DNA of 64,000 bases from Henckelia pumila. Lineage: Eukaryota; Streptophyta; Magnoliopsida; Lamiales; Gesneriaceae. Location: the NCBI RefSeq assembly GCF_033568475.1, contig NC_133121.1, positions 78,016,589 through 78,080,588 of the forward strand, in the 5' to 3' direction. The notes under the pieces are model-generated. The model was not told where the DNA came from. It did not search any database and saw only the letters and a program-made list of their open reading frames with translations. How positions within the stretch are numbered: the first letter of the stretch is position 1; every line of letters starts with the position of its first letter. This document shows, one piece after another, positions 11,210 through 23,801 of the stretch. The position numbers were made by a program, and so were the translations under genes.

Positions 11210-13073
11210 TGTAAGAGTGGGTGCCCAGTGAGCCAACTGTGTGGCTATGGGTTTTGTTGACTCTTTGTATAAACAATCTTTTGTTTAATATTATTTACAC
11301 TTTTATGGCAATGACTTTATATTACTTCATATTGTTATATTGTGATATACTATTGTTGTTTTGATAAAGACCTTGAATATACTATAGTGTATGTAAGATG
11401 TGGTAGAACATGGAGATGTCTATCATGAAATACATCTTATAGTCACTGTATATTCTAAAACCGTTCCTAGTCGATTGAGCCGTCCGATAATAAGGATAAG
11501 GATCGCTCGAGTTTGAGACTAGCATTTGCGATGCGGAGTACCACGTTTCATTGGTAGGGAACATGGAGATGTTCGAAGCATGCAAATGGATATTCATAGG
11601 ATGAATAGTCGAACTACCCTATCCGGACTTTCCAAGTGGTTATCACTTATCGAGTGGATAAAGTCCGCGGTTTTGGTTGTACACCATTAGTCCTTACGAC
11701 TTGAAACATCATGGAGACTCTATATGCTAGTACTGTGCTTTGACTCGTTTACCGACTCTGAGGGGGTCATCAGGTGTCGAGATTGGGTACAGTTACGACA
11801 CATATAGGAGTCAATGCATTGTTGTCAAGGATTCACCACATACTTGCGAGTGTGGATATCCTATGCGATCTGAGGAGATATTAGTGTGACAAATCTCTGG
11901 CCAGAGTACTTGATGTGATTTAAGAAATGGTTTCTTAGTAGCACATGCGATGTCACTAATTTGATCTTCAAGATGTATTGCATAGTTATCGAATCTTGAG
12001 CGACTCTCGATATACCAATGGTTGTTGATTCGATCGGGATATATGGATGAAGGGACCGTACTGTACGTTAACCAAAATCTACTGGTTCTTGTAGGCACTA
12101 TCAGTGATACCTAGGGAATCATGGGGCGATGTTGCTAGGCGCTTTACCATGATTCGTTGGGCAAGTCGGAAAGTGTTGTTCCGAGTCACAAGGAGTTGTG
12201 AGCCCACGGCTAGCTGTATCCCTGAACCATTGAGGGTCACACAGTGTAATGGAGTTTTAATCCCCGTTGAGATAGTTAAATTTAAAGAGTTAAATTTAAT
12301 GAACTAAGGAGTTGGACTTCTTAAATAAGAGTAAGGGAGTAGGATTTCCTAAAATGACATAGGGATGGACATTTTTGGAAACCACTGAATTCGGATTCAG
12401 GAAAATTTATTTTGACTTTAAAACGTGCAGAAATAGTTTCTGTGCACATTGGTGAAATCGTTTCATCAATCGGAGTCACGATGAATTTTATATTAATTTC
12501 TGAACGAGCGGGCTTTGCTTGTCGGGCCCCAGCTTATGACTAATGGGCCCTAAGGTGTTAGTGGCCTGCATTATAAATAAGTTATTTCAGTACAGAAATT
12601 ACACACAACAGGTCATTATTTTTGAGAGCAATTTTCGAAAACCCTACCCTCTCAAAACCGATCGGCCGTCCCCTCCCTTTGCTCTGCCCGAGAAAATTCC
12701 GGTCTGTGATTTTGAATCGCAGTAAGGAATAACGAATCAGATTCGTGTAATCTCTTCGCAGAAAACTTCTGATAGATTTTCTAGTGCAATCTATCAGAGG
12801 GATTAAACCTCTGTTCGTGGACCTGATTGAAGGCGTTCATCGGTTCCAGGGAGAGACAACAAGAGCAGAATTGTTCTGTTGGTGTCCATTAATCTCGTTG
12901 CGAGATTTGAGGTAAAATTTATTTAATTGTTATTTAAATTTTACACATACAATAATTCAATCGTTGTATGGTTGATACCCACACCATGGAATCGTTCCAT
13001 GAAAAAATTTTTAAACTTCCGCTGCACCGGGTATCAATCGTAATTGGTCTGGGAACTCGCCAGTTTTCCAACA
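11210..13073 (+). repeat. 3' LTR of the copia element
   Basis: 1864 bp, the pair of 3418-5281. It ends CCAACA at 13073, followed by the right target copy ATTAA (13074-13078). Confidence 0.95.
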
Positions 13074-13196
13074 ATTAAATGACTGAAACCTCTTCAGCAA
13101 GGTTTCCATAGGAGTTGCTGTAGCATCCAACTGATCAACTTCAGTACTAGCTTGCTCAGTCTCAGGAATAACTGGCGGTGGGTTTCTATTTATCAT
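13074..13196 (-). pseudogene. gypsy A gag, N-terminal fragment
   Basis: Starts at the ATG at 13196 (MINRNPPPVIPETEQAS...) and reads to ...LLKRFQSFN at 13074, where the copia element cuts it. Its frame continues without a break at 3412 (PPLLMG...) once the copia element and one target copy are removed. That is direct evidence of insertion into gag. Confidence 0.85.
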
Positions 13197-13515
13197 TCAA
13201 CGAGGACCCATTGATAATAAAAGGTTAGGACACAAGATATCTCAGTCGCTACAATTTGGTGCCCTTACAACAGCTTGGAATGTCGGATACCCGCCGATAA
13301 CAAAAACATTTATATCTCAAGTAGTTCATGCTTTATAAATTAAATCACAACATCATGTAATTCAATTAATTCTTAAATAATAAAGCATGCTCGCATGGCA
13401 TTAATTAAACAAGTACAGAACTCAAACACATGCGAGGAGCCAATACATGCGGACTCGAACTACTCCGCTCACTCTAGTTCAACCAAGAATCTTAACACTC
13501 TAATACCACTTAATA
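13197..13515 (-). other. gypsy A leader and primer binding site
   Basis: About 300 bases of untranslated leader upstream of gag. At 13508-13498 the minus strand reads TGGTATTAGAG, one mismatch from the tRNA-Met primer site TGGTATCAGAG. It lies seven bases from the LTR end. Confidence 0.65.
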
Positions 13516-15539
13516 TGAGACCTCGGTTCTAAACATCAAACTAAACTCAGATTGAATAAAAAAATAAGCAAACAAGATCCAAGATTTAAAAGTAAGAATT
13601 TTTTTTTTTATCCTCGCTCGAGCGGCAAGACAAGCCCGCTCGAGCGAGCAAGGTTCTGCGCGCTTGCCAAGAAAAACTCTCGCTTGAGCGGGGAAGCACC
13701 CTCGCTCGAGCGAGAAGGGTTCTGTCTCGCACACAGAAAAACGCTCGCTCGAGCGAGCACCAGTTGCCGCTCGAGCGAGACCAGGACTGAGTCAAAAATC
13801 CAGCATTTAGCTCAACCAATCCAAAATAAAACCAATCCATTCTCAACATGCATACATGACCAAAACAACATTCAAACATAACATAGTTCATAATACATGT
13901 AACGACAACCTTCAGTCCACGATACTCGCAGGATTGATACAACAGAACCGACGAGTTCGAATCTAAACATGCTATGAAACATAAACTAGATTGGCATGCT
14001 GATTTAAATTCTAAACCGAGTCTCACTTCTACTTCTTGCCCTCGAGGCTAACCAGGTCTTCACTGACTTGATCCTGCCCCACCTGTTGCCAAGTATACAT
14101 ACAAAACAAAGCAACAGCCGGATAAACCGGTGAGAAAGATACTCCCAGTAAAAGCAACATAACAAGTAATACAATTAATAAACATGCTTTCAAGGCAATA
14201 CGTAATCACTATCAACGTAATGAAATGCATGTCTTTAAATCGGGATATCAATTCTGATAAACGAGGGGTTGCTACTGTGCTTTTGGGATCCCAAGGATGA
14301 GATCACGTGACGACTCACCGACTCTCCCAATCGAGGTGGTGCCACGTATCCCACTCCTCTAGACTTTGAACAACTATAATGAGTTTACTAGCACTAGGCG
14401 AGACGGCTACGACCTAGGCCACTCAGATTATAGCTCCCAAACGTCTAAACAAAAAGGGTTGTTCTGCCCGCTGAAATCAAAGTTGGCTCAAGATGAATGC
14501 ATAACAGAACATAAAACTTAAGCCACATAACCAATCTCAATCAATCAACAAAATACAGTTCCACATGCTTGAACAATATTGATGAAATATGTGATTTTCA
14601 GGGAAACTCGAGAACCAACTGTCCCGAGTATGCTATCCCGCTAACGATCACTGCTTTTACCTTTCAATGCAAGTAGTTCAAACTCTGGATAAGCTACAAT
14701 AAAAAGTTTATATCAGAAACTGTACAACCTAACAACAATATCGGCTCAAGGTAATCTCTTTACCGATTCTTCGTCAAACTCTAGACGATCGACTGCTGCT
14801 TCTCTGTCTTGACAACTCCAAACAAATCTGTACGGAGACAAAAGATGATCAACAACAACGAACAAACCCAATGCCCAAAGTTCTACAACTCAAACACGGT
14901 TCAAAATCCTCAAAACTCAAACCGGCGGCATAACAGCTATAAATGATCAAACCGGAAACGCAGACAGCAGTTCAATATTGATAACAACTCGAATCAATGC
15001 TAATACAACAAAAACAAGGCAATTCCAACAAATCCCAAAAACCTCATTTTCGAAAATGACTTCCAAAAATCATAACAAATCCGAACGTCGCTCTATTTCA
15101 AAACCGACAGATAATAAACGACCAGAACTTCGTCAAGAACAACATACTCGAATCTCAATCGATTCTAACAACATCCGAAAACTAGAATGTATCTGATCGT
15201 AGAAAAACTTACGATATAAAGGAGCTCTCACTGCAGTGATCGCTAATCTGCCTTCAAAAATAAATTCCAACGGTCGGATCGAGCTCGGACTGAAATCTGG
15301 AAGCTCAAAAACAAAAAGGGGAGGTTTCAATGGATAGGAATCGAGTTGGAGAAGATGAGAGGATGGTTGGACTAGTCAATGGAATGTAGATAATATATTA
15401 AACTCAAAATTTGCACTTTAGTCCCTGAAAAATCTAAAATTTGCAAAATGGACCCTGATCAAAATCAAGTCAGCTCTTGAACTCTCTAATCTCCGATTAA
15501 CTCAAATAAACTCATTTAAGATAAAAATGGAAAGTTACA
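13516..15539 (-). repeat. 5' LTR of gypsy element A
   Basis: About 2.02 kb. On the minus strand it begins TGTAACTTTCC (15539) and ends ...GAGGTCTCA (13516). The half from about 14095 to 15539 is alignable by eye with 21086-22506 (shared motifs CCGGTGAGAA, CCCAGTAAAAGCAACAT, CTCTAGAC, AACGTCTA), so a second member of this LTR family lies nearby. It contains the palindrome array at 13615-13790. Confidence 0.75.
13612..13792. repeat. Array of CTCGCTCGAGCGAG palindromes in LTR A
   Basis: Within about 180 bases there are about six full or partial copies of CTCGCTCGAGCGAG, the longest being the 16-base palindrome GCTCGCTCGAGCGAGC near 13743. They are separated by AGGTTCTG.. and AGAAAAAC.. spacers. 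Confidence 0.8.
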
Positions 15540-17812
15540 CATCGATTGCTCTTAATCACGCTTCGATTGTTTGAGCATGATTTCATTGCTCATGGACGAA
15601 TGATCACAAGATTTGTATCTTGTTGGCTCATATTCATTATTCTTGGAGCCTCCATTATTATTAACCCATCCCTAGAATTTAATTATGAGTTGGTTGTTTT
15701 CACTTATCTAGATTTTCATTTTCAGCTCGTTTTCTTTGTAATGCTTGCATCATTTCATTTCACATTAAGCAGCATTACTTGTATGTCTGTTTCTTTTCAT
15801 GATCCATCATGATGAGGATTTGGGTGGATCATAATTTCAATTATTATTTGAAATTCTTGTGTAGAGAATTGGCTCGTAGCCGCTTAGTGAGCGTTTAGAC
15901 TGTTGGAATTTAGCATTCATACTAGATAAAATCATAAGTTATTGTTGTGATCCTAGGAGTGGCGACTATCAATTGTATCTAGTTCTAGTGAGTAGGTTGC
16001 TAGGTAGTAAATTATTTGAATGGGTTGTTTTAATTTTAATTAGGATCGTTAAGAGTAAACAGATTATTTTTGGTAAGCTGAATGGGTGAACAGTTGCGAG
16101 ATAGGAAATAGAGTTGTCCCTAAAAACTTTTGGGTATTTTATATTAGCATTCTAAGGTTTTGTGAATGTCAATCGGTAGGACTATTGCACCAACTATGGG
16201 AACAAAATGACGAATAAAATATTCAAGCGGTTTATCGGATAAGCTACAGATGTAATTACCGGTGAAATACTAAGGTACTAGGGAAATACTGAGGAAGCAT
16301 ATACGATCGGGTTACAAACTCTTCAAGGTGCCTAATTGGGTACTAAGTTCTTGAAATATAAATTCAGGTTGTAGATATAATAATTTGGGAATTTTGGATT
16401 TTCGAACTTGCTGTTGAATTGAACTAGGGATTTGAGAAATGTCTTCAGGCGATATGTAAGAATTGTTTGGTACTTAAAGGCTATCTAATCCAATAAGTGG
16501 ATAATAACTCGTGGTATAATTTGACTTGAGGTATAAATATGGATCTCCTAGTTGTTGCGTCTGTGATAGAAAAGGTGGATTAATCCGTTGGAAGATTTTA
16601 ACTAAGAATTAAACTTTGGAAGAATCAAGAATGCCTAAGAGACGAAAGTATAAATTGGTGGTTATCCATATTGGGATCTGTGTAGTTGCCTATTTGGATT
16701 CTTTATATTATTGGATAACATCTTGGAGCTGAGCAACAATGGATTATATGGTTATATTTTCTTATCAAGGATTAATTTAAATTTATTTAGAGAAATGGGT
16801 CAATCAATCCTAAGTTGAGGAGAGTCATTTGTTTCACTTAAAGGTTAGCTGAACTAGAGTCATTGCTTAAGGGAATTTTAATTATCCATAGAGGCGTTGT
16901 GGGATGTAGTAACTAATAAGGGATTGAGCATAGTCCAAGAGTATTAAGCAAATCATTGCTAATAAGTGGCGTAGACCATTAGAATTTCAAAATGGTTGTT
17001 AGGTTGTTTTTGAAGGTATCATTGTTCGATTGTACTATTGACTTGGGTATATAAGAAAATTAACTCGATTTGTCGGTCCTTATGCAATTGATTGAGGAGA
17101 TAGGTAATTTGTTTTATCATTCGAACTGGCACAGAGTTGTTAGTGATACATGATGGGTTTCCTGTATCGATGTTGGGGAAATATGGGTCAGATTCATATC
17201 TTATTTCAAGGTCTAACAAGGTAGAATTGTATAGTCCCTTAGTTATCCTATTTAGAAAAGTTTAGTGTTTAGTTGCTAAGTATTCTGGGAACTTGTGGAT
17301 TTCTCAAAAGTTCAAGTTCTGGATTATATGGGTTAAGTTTAACTGGTGAATAGACATTAAGCATAGTTTCGTGGTTATAAAGCTTCTAATTTATAGTAAA
17401 GATCGACATAAATTCTTTATTGGGTATACAGAACTTTAATGCTTAGAATTTGCGATTCAGGATTTAAGGTTATCGAACCAAGATAGGTATAAGATATTTT
17501 AGGACTTTAGGTGACGAATTAAAGCTTTTAAAGTCACAAGAGAGCAGTGATTTGAAATCTCTCTTAGGAAGCAATCATTTGGGAACAAATAAGAATTGTG
17601 AATATGTATTGCAGTAATAATTAGTCCGATTCTTGATGATATAAACACTAATAAGTATCAGAGTGTACATCCTTAGCTATTTAGCGTCAACTCATAAGGG
17701 TGCTGGTAAGAAAAGTTAGTGCCAACCGGGTCTAATGTATCTGGACCTAGTTAGTAAATCCTGAATTTCGAGGACGAAATTCCATTTAAGGGGGGAAGGA
17801 ATTGTAGTACCT
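15540..17812 (+). pseudogene. gypsy element B, decayed internal region
   Basis: No usable reading frame. The right end has features of a gypsy 3' internal end: a degenerate chromodomain-like tail around 17567-17610 (EAIIWEQIRIVNMY against the family's E-A-T-W-E...), the stretch CTGAATTTCGAGGACGAAAT that commonly ends plant chromovirus pol, and the polypurine tract AAGGGGGGAAGGA (17788-17800) against the LTR. The left end abuts LTR A, so element A inserted here. The middle (15800-17500) is unrecognisable. It may be a decayed pol or a non-autonomous derivative. Confidence 0.5.
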
Positions 17813-20800
17813 AAAATCCAATCTACTAATTCGCATATATTAAATTAAATAAATATTATGATTTTTTTTAAGTTTAATTGATTTAAATTCTTTATTTGAA
17901 TTATGTGTTAATAGAATATCATTTATTTATTCAAATGATTTTATTGTGCAACTTATTTATTTTAAATATTTTAAAGGTATAAACTTGTTTATTTAAATGA
18001 TTTTCAATGTCTAGCTTATTTAGTTAAATTCTTTTATCTGTCCAAATTATTTTAAAGGTTTTTATACTGTTTGTGTATTTATTTAAATTACTTTTAAACG
18101 TTCGTCCAGTTTGTTTAAATTATTTTAATCGCTCTGTTTATTATTTAAAAATCTTAATTATCGTTGCGACATCAAAATATTTAAAGTATTGATTTTAATT
18201 CCTAAGATAGTGCCTAAATTCACTTTCAATAATTATGATTTTAATTGCTTGGAATTAATTGTTTAAGTTTCATTTAAAGTTTAAGTGCTCAAATATTTTA
18301 AGTTATTTATTATTGAGATTTTTGAGGCAGTGACTTCCTGTTCCAGTGTTCGGCGATGTTGGATTTCGGCGGTAAACTTCAAGAGTTTATTTTAAAAGTT
18401 TAGTAGGGAGGTAGAGGATTTTAGATGAGAGTTTGAAAGTTAGAAGTTTTCGGGTATCAGAAAGCATTTTTTCTTATTATTGCAATATTAGGCTTATTCT
18501 TTAGCTTTTTCAAAAGTTAGAATTTTCGTAAACCCGGATTAGTAAAACCCGATTTAATATTTTTAATTTGAGGTTTTTAAACTTAGGAATTTTATTAGTG
18601 TAAGTTAAAAGGTAAAAGTTGTAGTACTTTAAAGTTGTACTATTAAAACAACAATCACACCTACTTTTACATGCTTACACCTATACATATACACACTTAT
18701 ACACCTCACACACACACCTTTTAAACACAAAATAAAACATTTAGCAAACCCTAGCCCCCATTTCCCTTAGAAGCCGCCCCCTCTCTCCCATTTTTTCTCA
18801 AAATAAATCGGCCACCACTTCCTCCTTGCTCCAGCCGCCGCCGCCGCCCTCCACCACCGCCGCCGTTGCCGGGAAGTCGTCTAGGGAGGTTTAGCTAGGG
18901 TGTGGTCAAGTGTTCCAGCCCTTTCCCCTCTTCATTTTCGTTTTTTTGGTTATTTACAAGTCAAAGGCAAGTATAAACATTTCCTTGGGTATTCTAGCAA
19001 GCTATTTATGTTCTTGTGCTAAACCTTTATTTAAATTTCGAAATGCCTATGTTTTTGACATGTATGGTTTCGGTTTTAAGCATTTTTCAGTGGGGGTTAT
19101 GTTTAAATTTCAGATTTTTAGCTATGCATGAAGTTTAAAGTGTTGTATTGGTAAATTGTGACTTGAGACATGAAAGGTTTGATGCATATAGCAAATTTTC
19201 GAATTTTCCAGGAGTGTGTATGCCCAAATTTAGAGTTTCATATGATGTTTGGGCTGTTTTTGAAGTATAAAAGTGTATTTTATTGGTTGGCAATTGGTCT
19301 TGATTGATTACTCATGAGTTGGAGGCTTTTTGATGCATAATCTTGTTATTTTGAATTGTGGTGTTGAAGTGTGGTAAGGGGCTGCCTAGGTGTTTGTGAT
19401 AAGTCCTAGGAGATAGTATGGAGTGTGTTTAGTTGTTTGGAAGAAAGTGGGGGTAAAGAAATAGGTCTTGGTGGTGTTTTCTCAAGGTAGAGGTGTTGTA
19501 GAGTGAGTTTGGCTTGGACAGGGCAGTTCGGTTTTGGGGCAGGGGAGGATCTGGACGAGGTCTGGGCATGGCTAAGGCTAGTCCTAGGTCACGTTCATGA
19601 CGTTATGGTCGCGTCAGTATAAAATGGGCTCGTTTCGGGTAAGATTTCATCAAGTTATGGATTTTTGAAGTTAAGGTGTCGGTGCAGAATTTTGAGGGCA
19701 AAAGTGGGCTGTCCGGATTGGATTTTTGTTCAGGTTGTATAGGCTGTCAAATGAGGTTGAAAATAGGTCATATGGTTAGTTTGTAGTGTTTGGAGAGTGT
19801 CGGTTTGAGCGGTGTCAAATTTGGCTAAGGGATGATAGAGTTAAGGGCTTTACGGTTTGGTTGCTCGGTTTAAGGCAAGGTTGAGGAAATTAAAGAATAG
19901 TTGGGCTTGTAGCTTAGGGACAGCCACTCACCCACCCTGCACCCATATTTTTTAGTTGAGTTCCATTTCTTAAGTTGCATAATTGTGTGCGTGAGTTTCG
20001 TCTTTGAGCCAAACAATATTTTCAAATGAAGTCGTTACAAGTTCTTGCATGCTAAGTATTTTGAGTCGAGTCAAGGAAGGAAATAAAATATTATTGAACA
20101 AAGTGAGTTGTTTATGACTGGACAAGGCAATGTGGGTTGAGGGATGCCTCACCCACTTGCCATAGACGTATAGTAAGCGGCTGGGAGACATCCCAGCTCC
20201 CCTACCAAAAGAGATGTGTAGTAAGCGGCCGGGTTCATCTCGGCTCCCCTACCAAAAAGGAAAGTAAAGGGGCAGATCGCGTCGGGAGAAATCTTGGCGT
20301 CTTGCCGGCGTAGTGCACTGCAGCCATGATCATGATCGAAACTTGAGTCACAATTCGAGGATCTAAGTTCTAAAGCAAAAAAACAAAGTTAAAGTTTCAA
20401 GTATCAGTCGACTCGTCTCAATTTATTCAGTTTTATGTTATGCATGCGTTTCAGTTAAGTCAAGAAAGTTCAAAAGTTTCATAGTGTGAGCTCATACTTG
20501 CATGTTGTCTCATTTCCCTTATTTCACGCATGTTTACAGTTTAAGTTTCAAAGTATATTATGTATAGTAGTTTGAGTATTGTTTGGAGTATTTTAAAACC
20601 CTTGTTATATCACTTTTTATACTTGCTAGGTCATTAGACTCACTATGCTTGTTTGTTTGCCAGGTGAGGAGGAGTTTGTAGGGACCGAGGGGCAGGGTCC
20701 TTGAGGGAAGGTCTCCGGCGGAGCGAGGCCATACGATCGTTGCTATTTCATGTTTCCGCACTAGTTTATGATTGTAATAAAGAGTTTAAACTTATGTACT

Positions 20801-21082
20801 TTTGGTAATAGCCAGGATGTGTTTTTCCTGTGCTTAAATTTTTAAGTCTTGAAACTGTTACCGCTATTATTTCCGCAACCTTGTGGGGTTGCTTTTACTT
20901 TGAAAGTTATGATTATCGTAGTGGTTATCTTTTTGCCGCATTTATTGCATTTGTTTAGATTGGTTGTCTGTGATAGGGAGGTTTTGCTTACTTTCAAACA
21001 AGTCATGACAAAAAAATTTTTAAAAAAAAAATCCGTAAATTCTTTTATTATTTATTTAAGTATAGAGGTTAGGGTCGTTTCA
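17813..21082 (+). repeat. 3' LTR of gypsy element B (3.27 kb)
   Basis: Begins TGTAGTACCTAAAATCC immediately after a polypurine tract and ends ...GGGTCGTTTCA. Inside are a CCG microsatellite after an AACCCTAGCC-type leader (18745-18872), a two-copy 48-bp tandem repeat (20170-20265), and the GGCGTAGTGCACTGCAGCCATGA-type segment (split at about 20308-20330) often seen in Tekay-like LTRs (from memory). The following AAGTA (21083-21087) is a candidate 5-bp target duplication. The partner LTR is beyond the left edge of the window. Confidence 0.7.
20170..20265 (+). repeat. 48-bp tandem repeat, two copies, in LTR B
   Basis: Units 20170-20217 and 20218-20265 share TAGTAAGCGGC.GGG, a short inverted core (GGGAGACATCCC in copy one) and GGCTCCCCTACCAAAA. 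They differ at several positions in the middle. Confidence 0.7.
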
Positions 21083-22506
21083 AAGTAACAACCGAATAAC
21101 TCCGGTGAGAATAAATCCCAGTAAAAGCAACATAAACATGCAAAATCAATTAGCATATCATTATCATGATATGACATACATGTGATTCGATAATACTAAA
21201 TATGAAATGCATGTCTTTTAAAAACTCAGGATTATCATATCAGATAATCAAAAGGAAATTCGTTCGTTCGGTTGGGATCCCGAGGACCAGACCTTGTAAC
21301 TTGCCACCGACTCTCCCGATCAGGTGGGGTCACTTACCTACGTACTCTAGACCTTGAGCAACTATAAAGAGTCTTCTGACACTGAAGAGAACTCACACAA
21401 ACCAGGCTACTCAAATATAGTCTCCAAAACGTCTATTTCGCATTTGGACAGTTCTGCCCTTTCAAATCAAAGATGAAGGCTCAATATGAATGCAATACAA
21501 TTCGATATGCAATCAACTAACTTCATGAATATCATATAAGAGCATATATTCAAATAATACTCATTCAAGATCAAATAATATGCAAGTATGTGGTTTAGGA
21601 AAACTCGAGAATAAAAACATATTCGAGTGTTCAACCCCATTCGATCGATGTCAACCTATACCTCTTCTTCGATTCGAGGTGCTCCAATCTGTAATTCAAT
21701 ATCAAATAATACAATCAATATCCCTTCAAAACTCAATCAAACCAACTAGGTAAAACTCATTACCAAACTCGATCAACTCGCTACGGATTCAATCCCTGAA
21801 ATCTATGAGCTTAACAACCTTCAAACAATCTGTACTAAGATGCAAAGAGCTCAATATCAATCAATCAATTCAATTCAAACTCAAACTAACGGCATAACGG
21901 CTATAAACGGTCAACCGAAAAACTACAAACATCAAAATCAACTATCCAACAACTCATAGCATCATAAAAACATCAATCCCCCATCAAGAACACGACCAAA
22001 AACATAAATCCAGAAATTGACCAAACTCAATTAACTTCAAAAAATCATAATAAATCCAAACGACATTCTTTTTCTGATCCGTATTCGAATAAACGATCTA
22101 TGCTAGCTCAAGAACAACATATCCAAAAATTATTTGATTCTAACAACATCCAAAAAATTAATTATATCCGATCGGAGAAAAATTTAAGATAAAACGGAGC
22201 CTTCGATTCCGTGATCGTGAATATATCTTCAGATTTAATTTCTAACGGACGAATCGTGAAAAATCAAAAATCCCAAAGCTTGGAGAGGCGTTAATGGAGG
22301 TTGGAGGCGTGAAAGAGAAGAGAAATGAAGTGAAGAAGAAGTCAAATCATGCCTAAATATCTAATAAAATTCAGATTTGCAATTTAGACCCTGAAATTTC
22401 CAAAAATTGAAAAACAGTCCTAGATAAATATCAATTCAACCCTCGAAAATTCTAATATCAGAAAATCAATAATAAACTCAATTAAAATAATTCTAGGGCG
22501 TTACAT
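21083..22506 (-). repeat. Truncated LTR related to LTR A, interrupted by element B
   Basis: On the minus strand it starts TGTAACGCCCTAG (22506) and runs to 21083, where LTR B begins. It matches the distal 1.45 kb of LTR A in order, but the roughly 580 bases nearest the primer site are missing here. They should lie beyond the far end of element B, left of the window. Confidence 0.65.
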
Positions 22507-23630
22507 CTCGTCTATCATATTTTTTTTCATTTTTGCTTCCTTTGTAAAAACCATCCCTCAACCTCTCTCGCAAAAGAATAATAGGATTTTTGAACGATAT
22601 CACAGGGTTTGAAAAAAGATGTTGATCGAGCATTTTGTGTACTCAAAGCACACTAACATACAGTGAGAGGTCGATCTCGCATGTGATATTTAATTAGTTT
22701 AGATTATACAATGAAAGCATGTATAATTTTCTATAACATGATTGTGATGAGAAAAATGGAGGATATGTTCGAAAATTGTGATTTCCAAGATCAAGATTAT
22801 GAATATGTGCTCCGTATGTTATCCATTCAAAAGATCTGCCGTAGAGTTTAACATCTCTTTGGAGCAGCATTTTGACATTCAGAACCAATAATCACACCTC
22901 TAAGTTTTAACATATTTGGAGTTCACATGGGGTGAATAGTGGATTTCGTCCATTTTTTAATCATGTGTCATTTTTAATTATTTGTGTTTTATTTTTGGAT
23001 AATTAGTTTCAAATTTTAATCATGTGTAATTGTATTTTTTAAAATTTATTTGAAATTTTTTATTTTGTTTTTTTTAATTACAAAGTTATTAAATATAATT
23101 TAAAAAAATCAATATATCAAAAGTATCTCTGCATCACTGAACGAACATGAGATGAAGTTATCAATGTTGATATCAAGATCAAATGAAGTTACCGACTACT
23201 TCACACAAACTTTAGCACACCGTTATACATGCTCTTAGAAGATTTTAGTGCACGATAGTTCGTTAAGAATTTACTTCTTTTGTAATTATCGATTGAGCGC
23301 TGTATTTGTTGATGCACCAAGGGAATCTAATTTTTTTTAAGGCACCAAGGGAATCTAATTTAATTGAATATACACTTTGCTCTTTTTGTTTTTGTTTTTT
23401 TTAATAATATGAAAATATTTTGGTGTGGATTGGGTGCTTTTCTCTTTTCTTGATCTTGGATGATTTAGAGTCTGTTTTGATTAGAAAGCCGGAGAGTAAT
23501 ATATATATATATAATTTTGATCCACTGCACTTTAGTGGTGCAAAATTTTTTTAAAAAAAACCATTTAAACCCATGGTCGTTCACAAATTTTCTGCATTCT
23601 AAGATGCAGGGGATCATGTCTATATATATA

Positions 23631-23801
23631 GGAAAATGCTATGTGTACATGGAGGGTTACACGTTGGGTTACACACTACACATGAAATTACAAAAGTATC
23701 TCTCCACTTTATTTGAAAAAACTCTTTCCAAAATACATTTATGTAATTTTAAGTGCTACGTGTAACCGAACGTGTAACTCTCTGTGTACATGTAGCATCA
23801 C

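Larger units (their letters stand above)
3418..13073 (+). mobile_element. Intact, young Ty1/copia LTR retrotransposon, 9.66 kb
   Basis: Complete element: 1864-bp LTRs at 3418-5281 and 11210-13073, both beginning TGTAAGAG and ending CCAACA; a tRNA-Met primer site just inside the 5' LTR; a roughly 2-kb leader; one unbroken gag-pol frame; a polypurine tract against the 3' LTR; and a near-perfect 5-bp target duplication. Domain order protease, integrase, RT, RNase H defines Ty1/copia. Comparing the LTRs by eye I found two substitutions (T/G near 4832 against 12624, and G/A near 5211 against 13003). I do not assign a named copia lineage. The same LTR family occurs as a diverged solo LTR at 57231-59056. 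Confidence 0.95.
1..15539 (-). mobile_element. Ty3/gypsy element A (Tekay-like chromovirus), 5' part, interrupted by a copia insertion
   Basis: Minus-strand LTR retrotransposon whose 3' end and 3' LTR lie left of the window. Reading right to left it has an LTR (15539-13516), a primer site (13508-13498), a leader, the gag N-terminus (13196-13074), a foreign copia element (13073-3418), then the rest of gag, protease, reverse transcriptase, RNase H and integrase down to base 1. Removing the copia element plus one 5-bp target copy restores an uninterrupted gag reading across the junction, with the FNPPLLMG context typical of plant gypsy gag. The integrase zinc-binding region ending in RPGGLL is typical of the Tekay/Del group; that lineage call is from memory of the family. 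Several in-frame stops and a gag deletion show the copy is dead. Confidence 0.9.

Noticed and set aside
15546..15812. 88-codon hydrophobic ORF
   Set aside because: Lies in the decayed interior of element B next to LTR A; hydrophobicity follows from T-rich composition.
18910..19131. 73-codon hydrophobic ORF after a CCG-rich leader
   Set aside because: Lies inside LTR B, follows a leader-like R region, and has no recognisable domain; likely fortuitous.
22694..22888. 64-codon minus-strand ORF (YGRSFEWITYGAHIHNLD...)
   Set aside because: Looks protein-like by eye but I recognise no family; too short to support as a gene.
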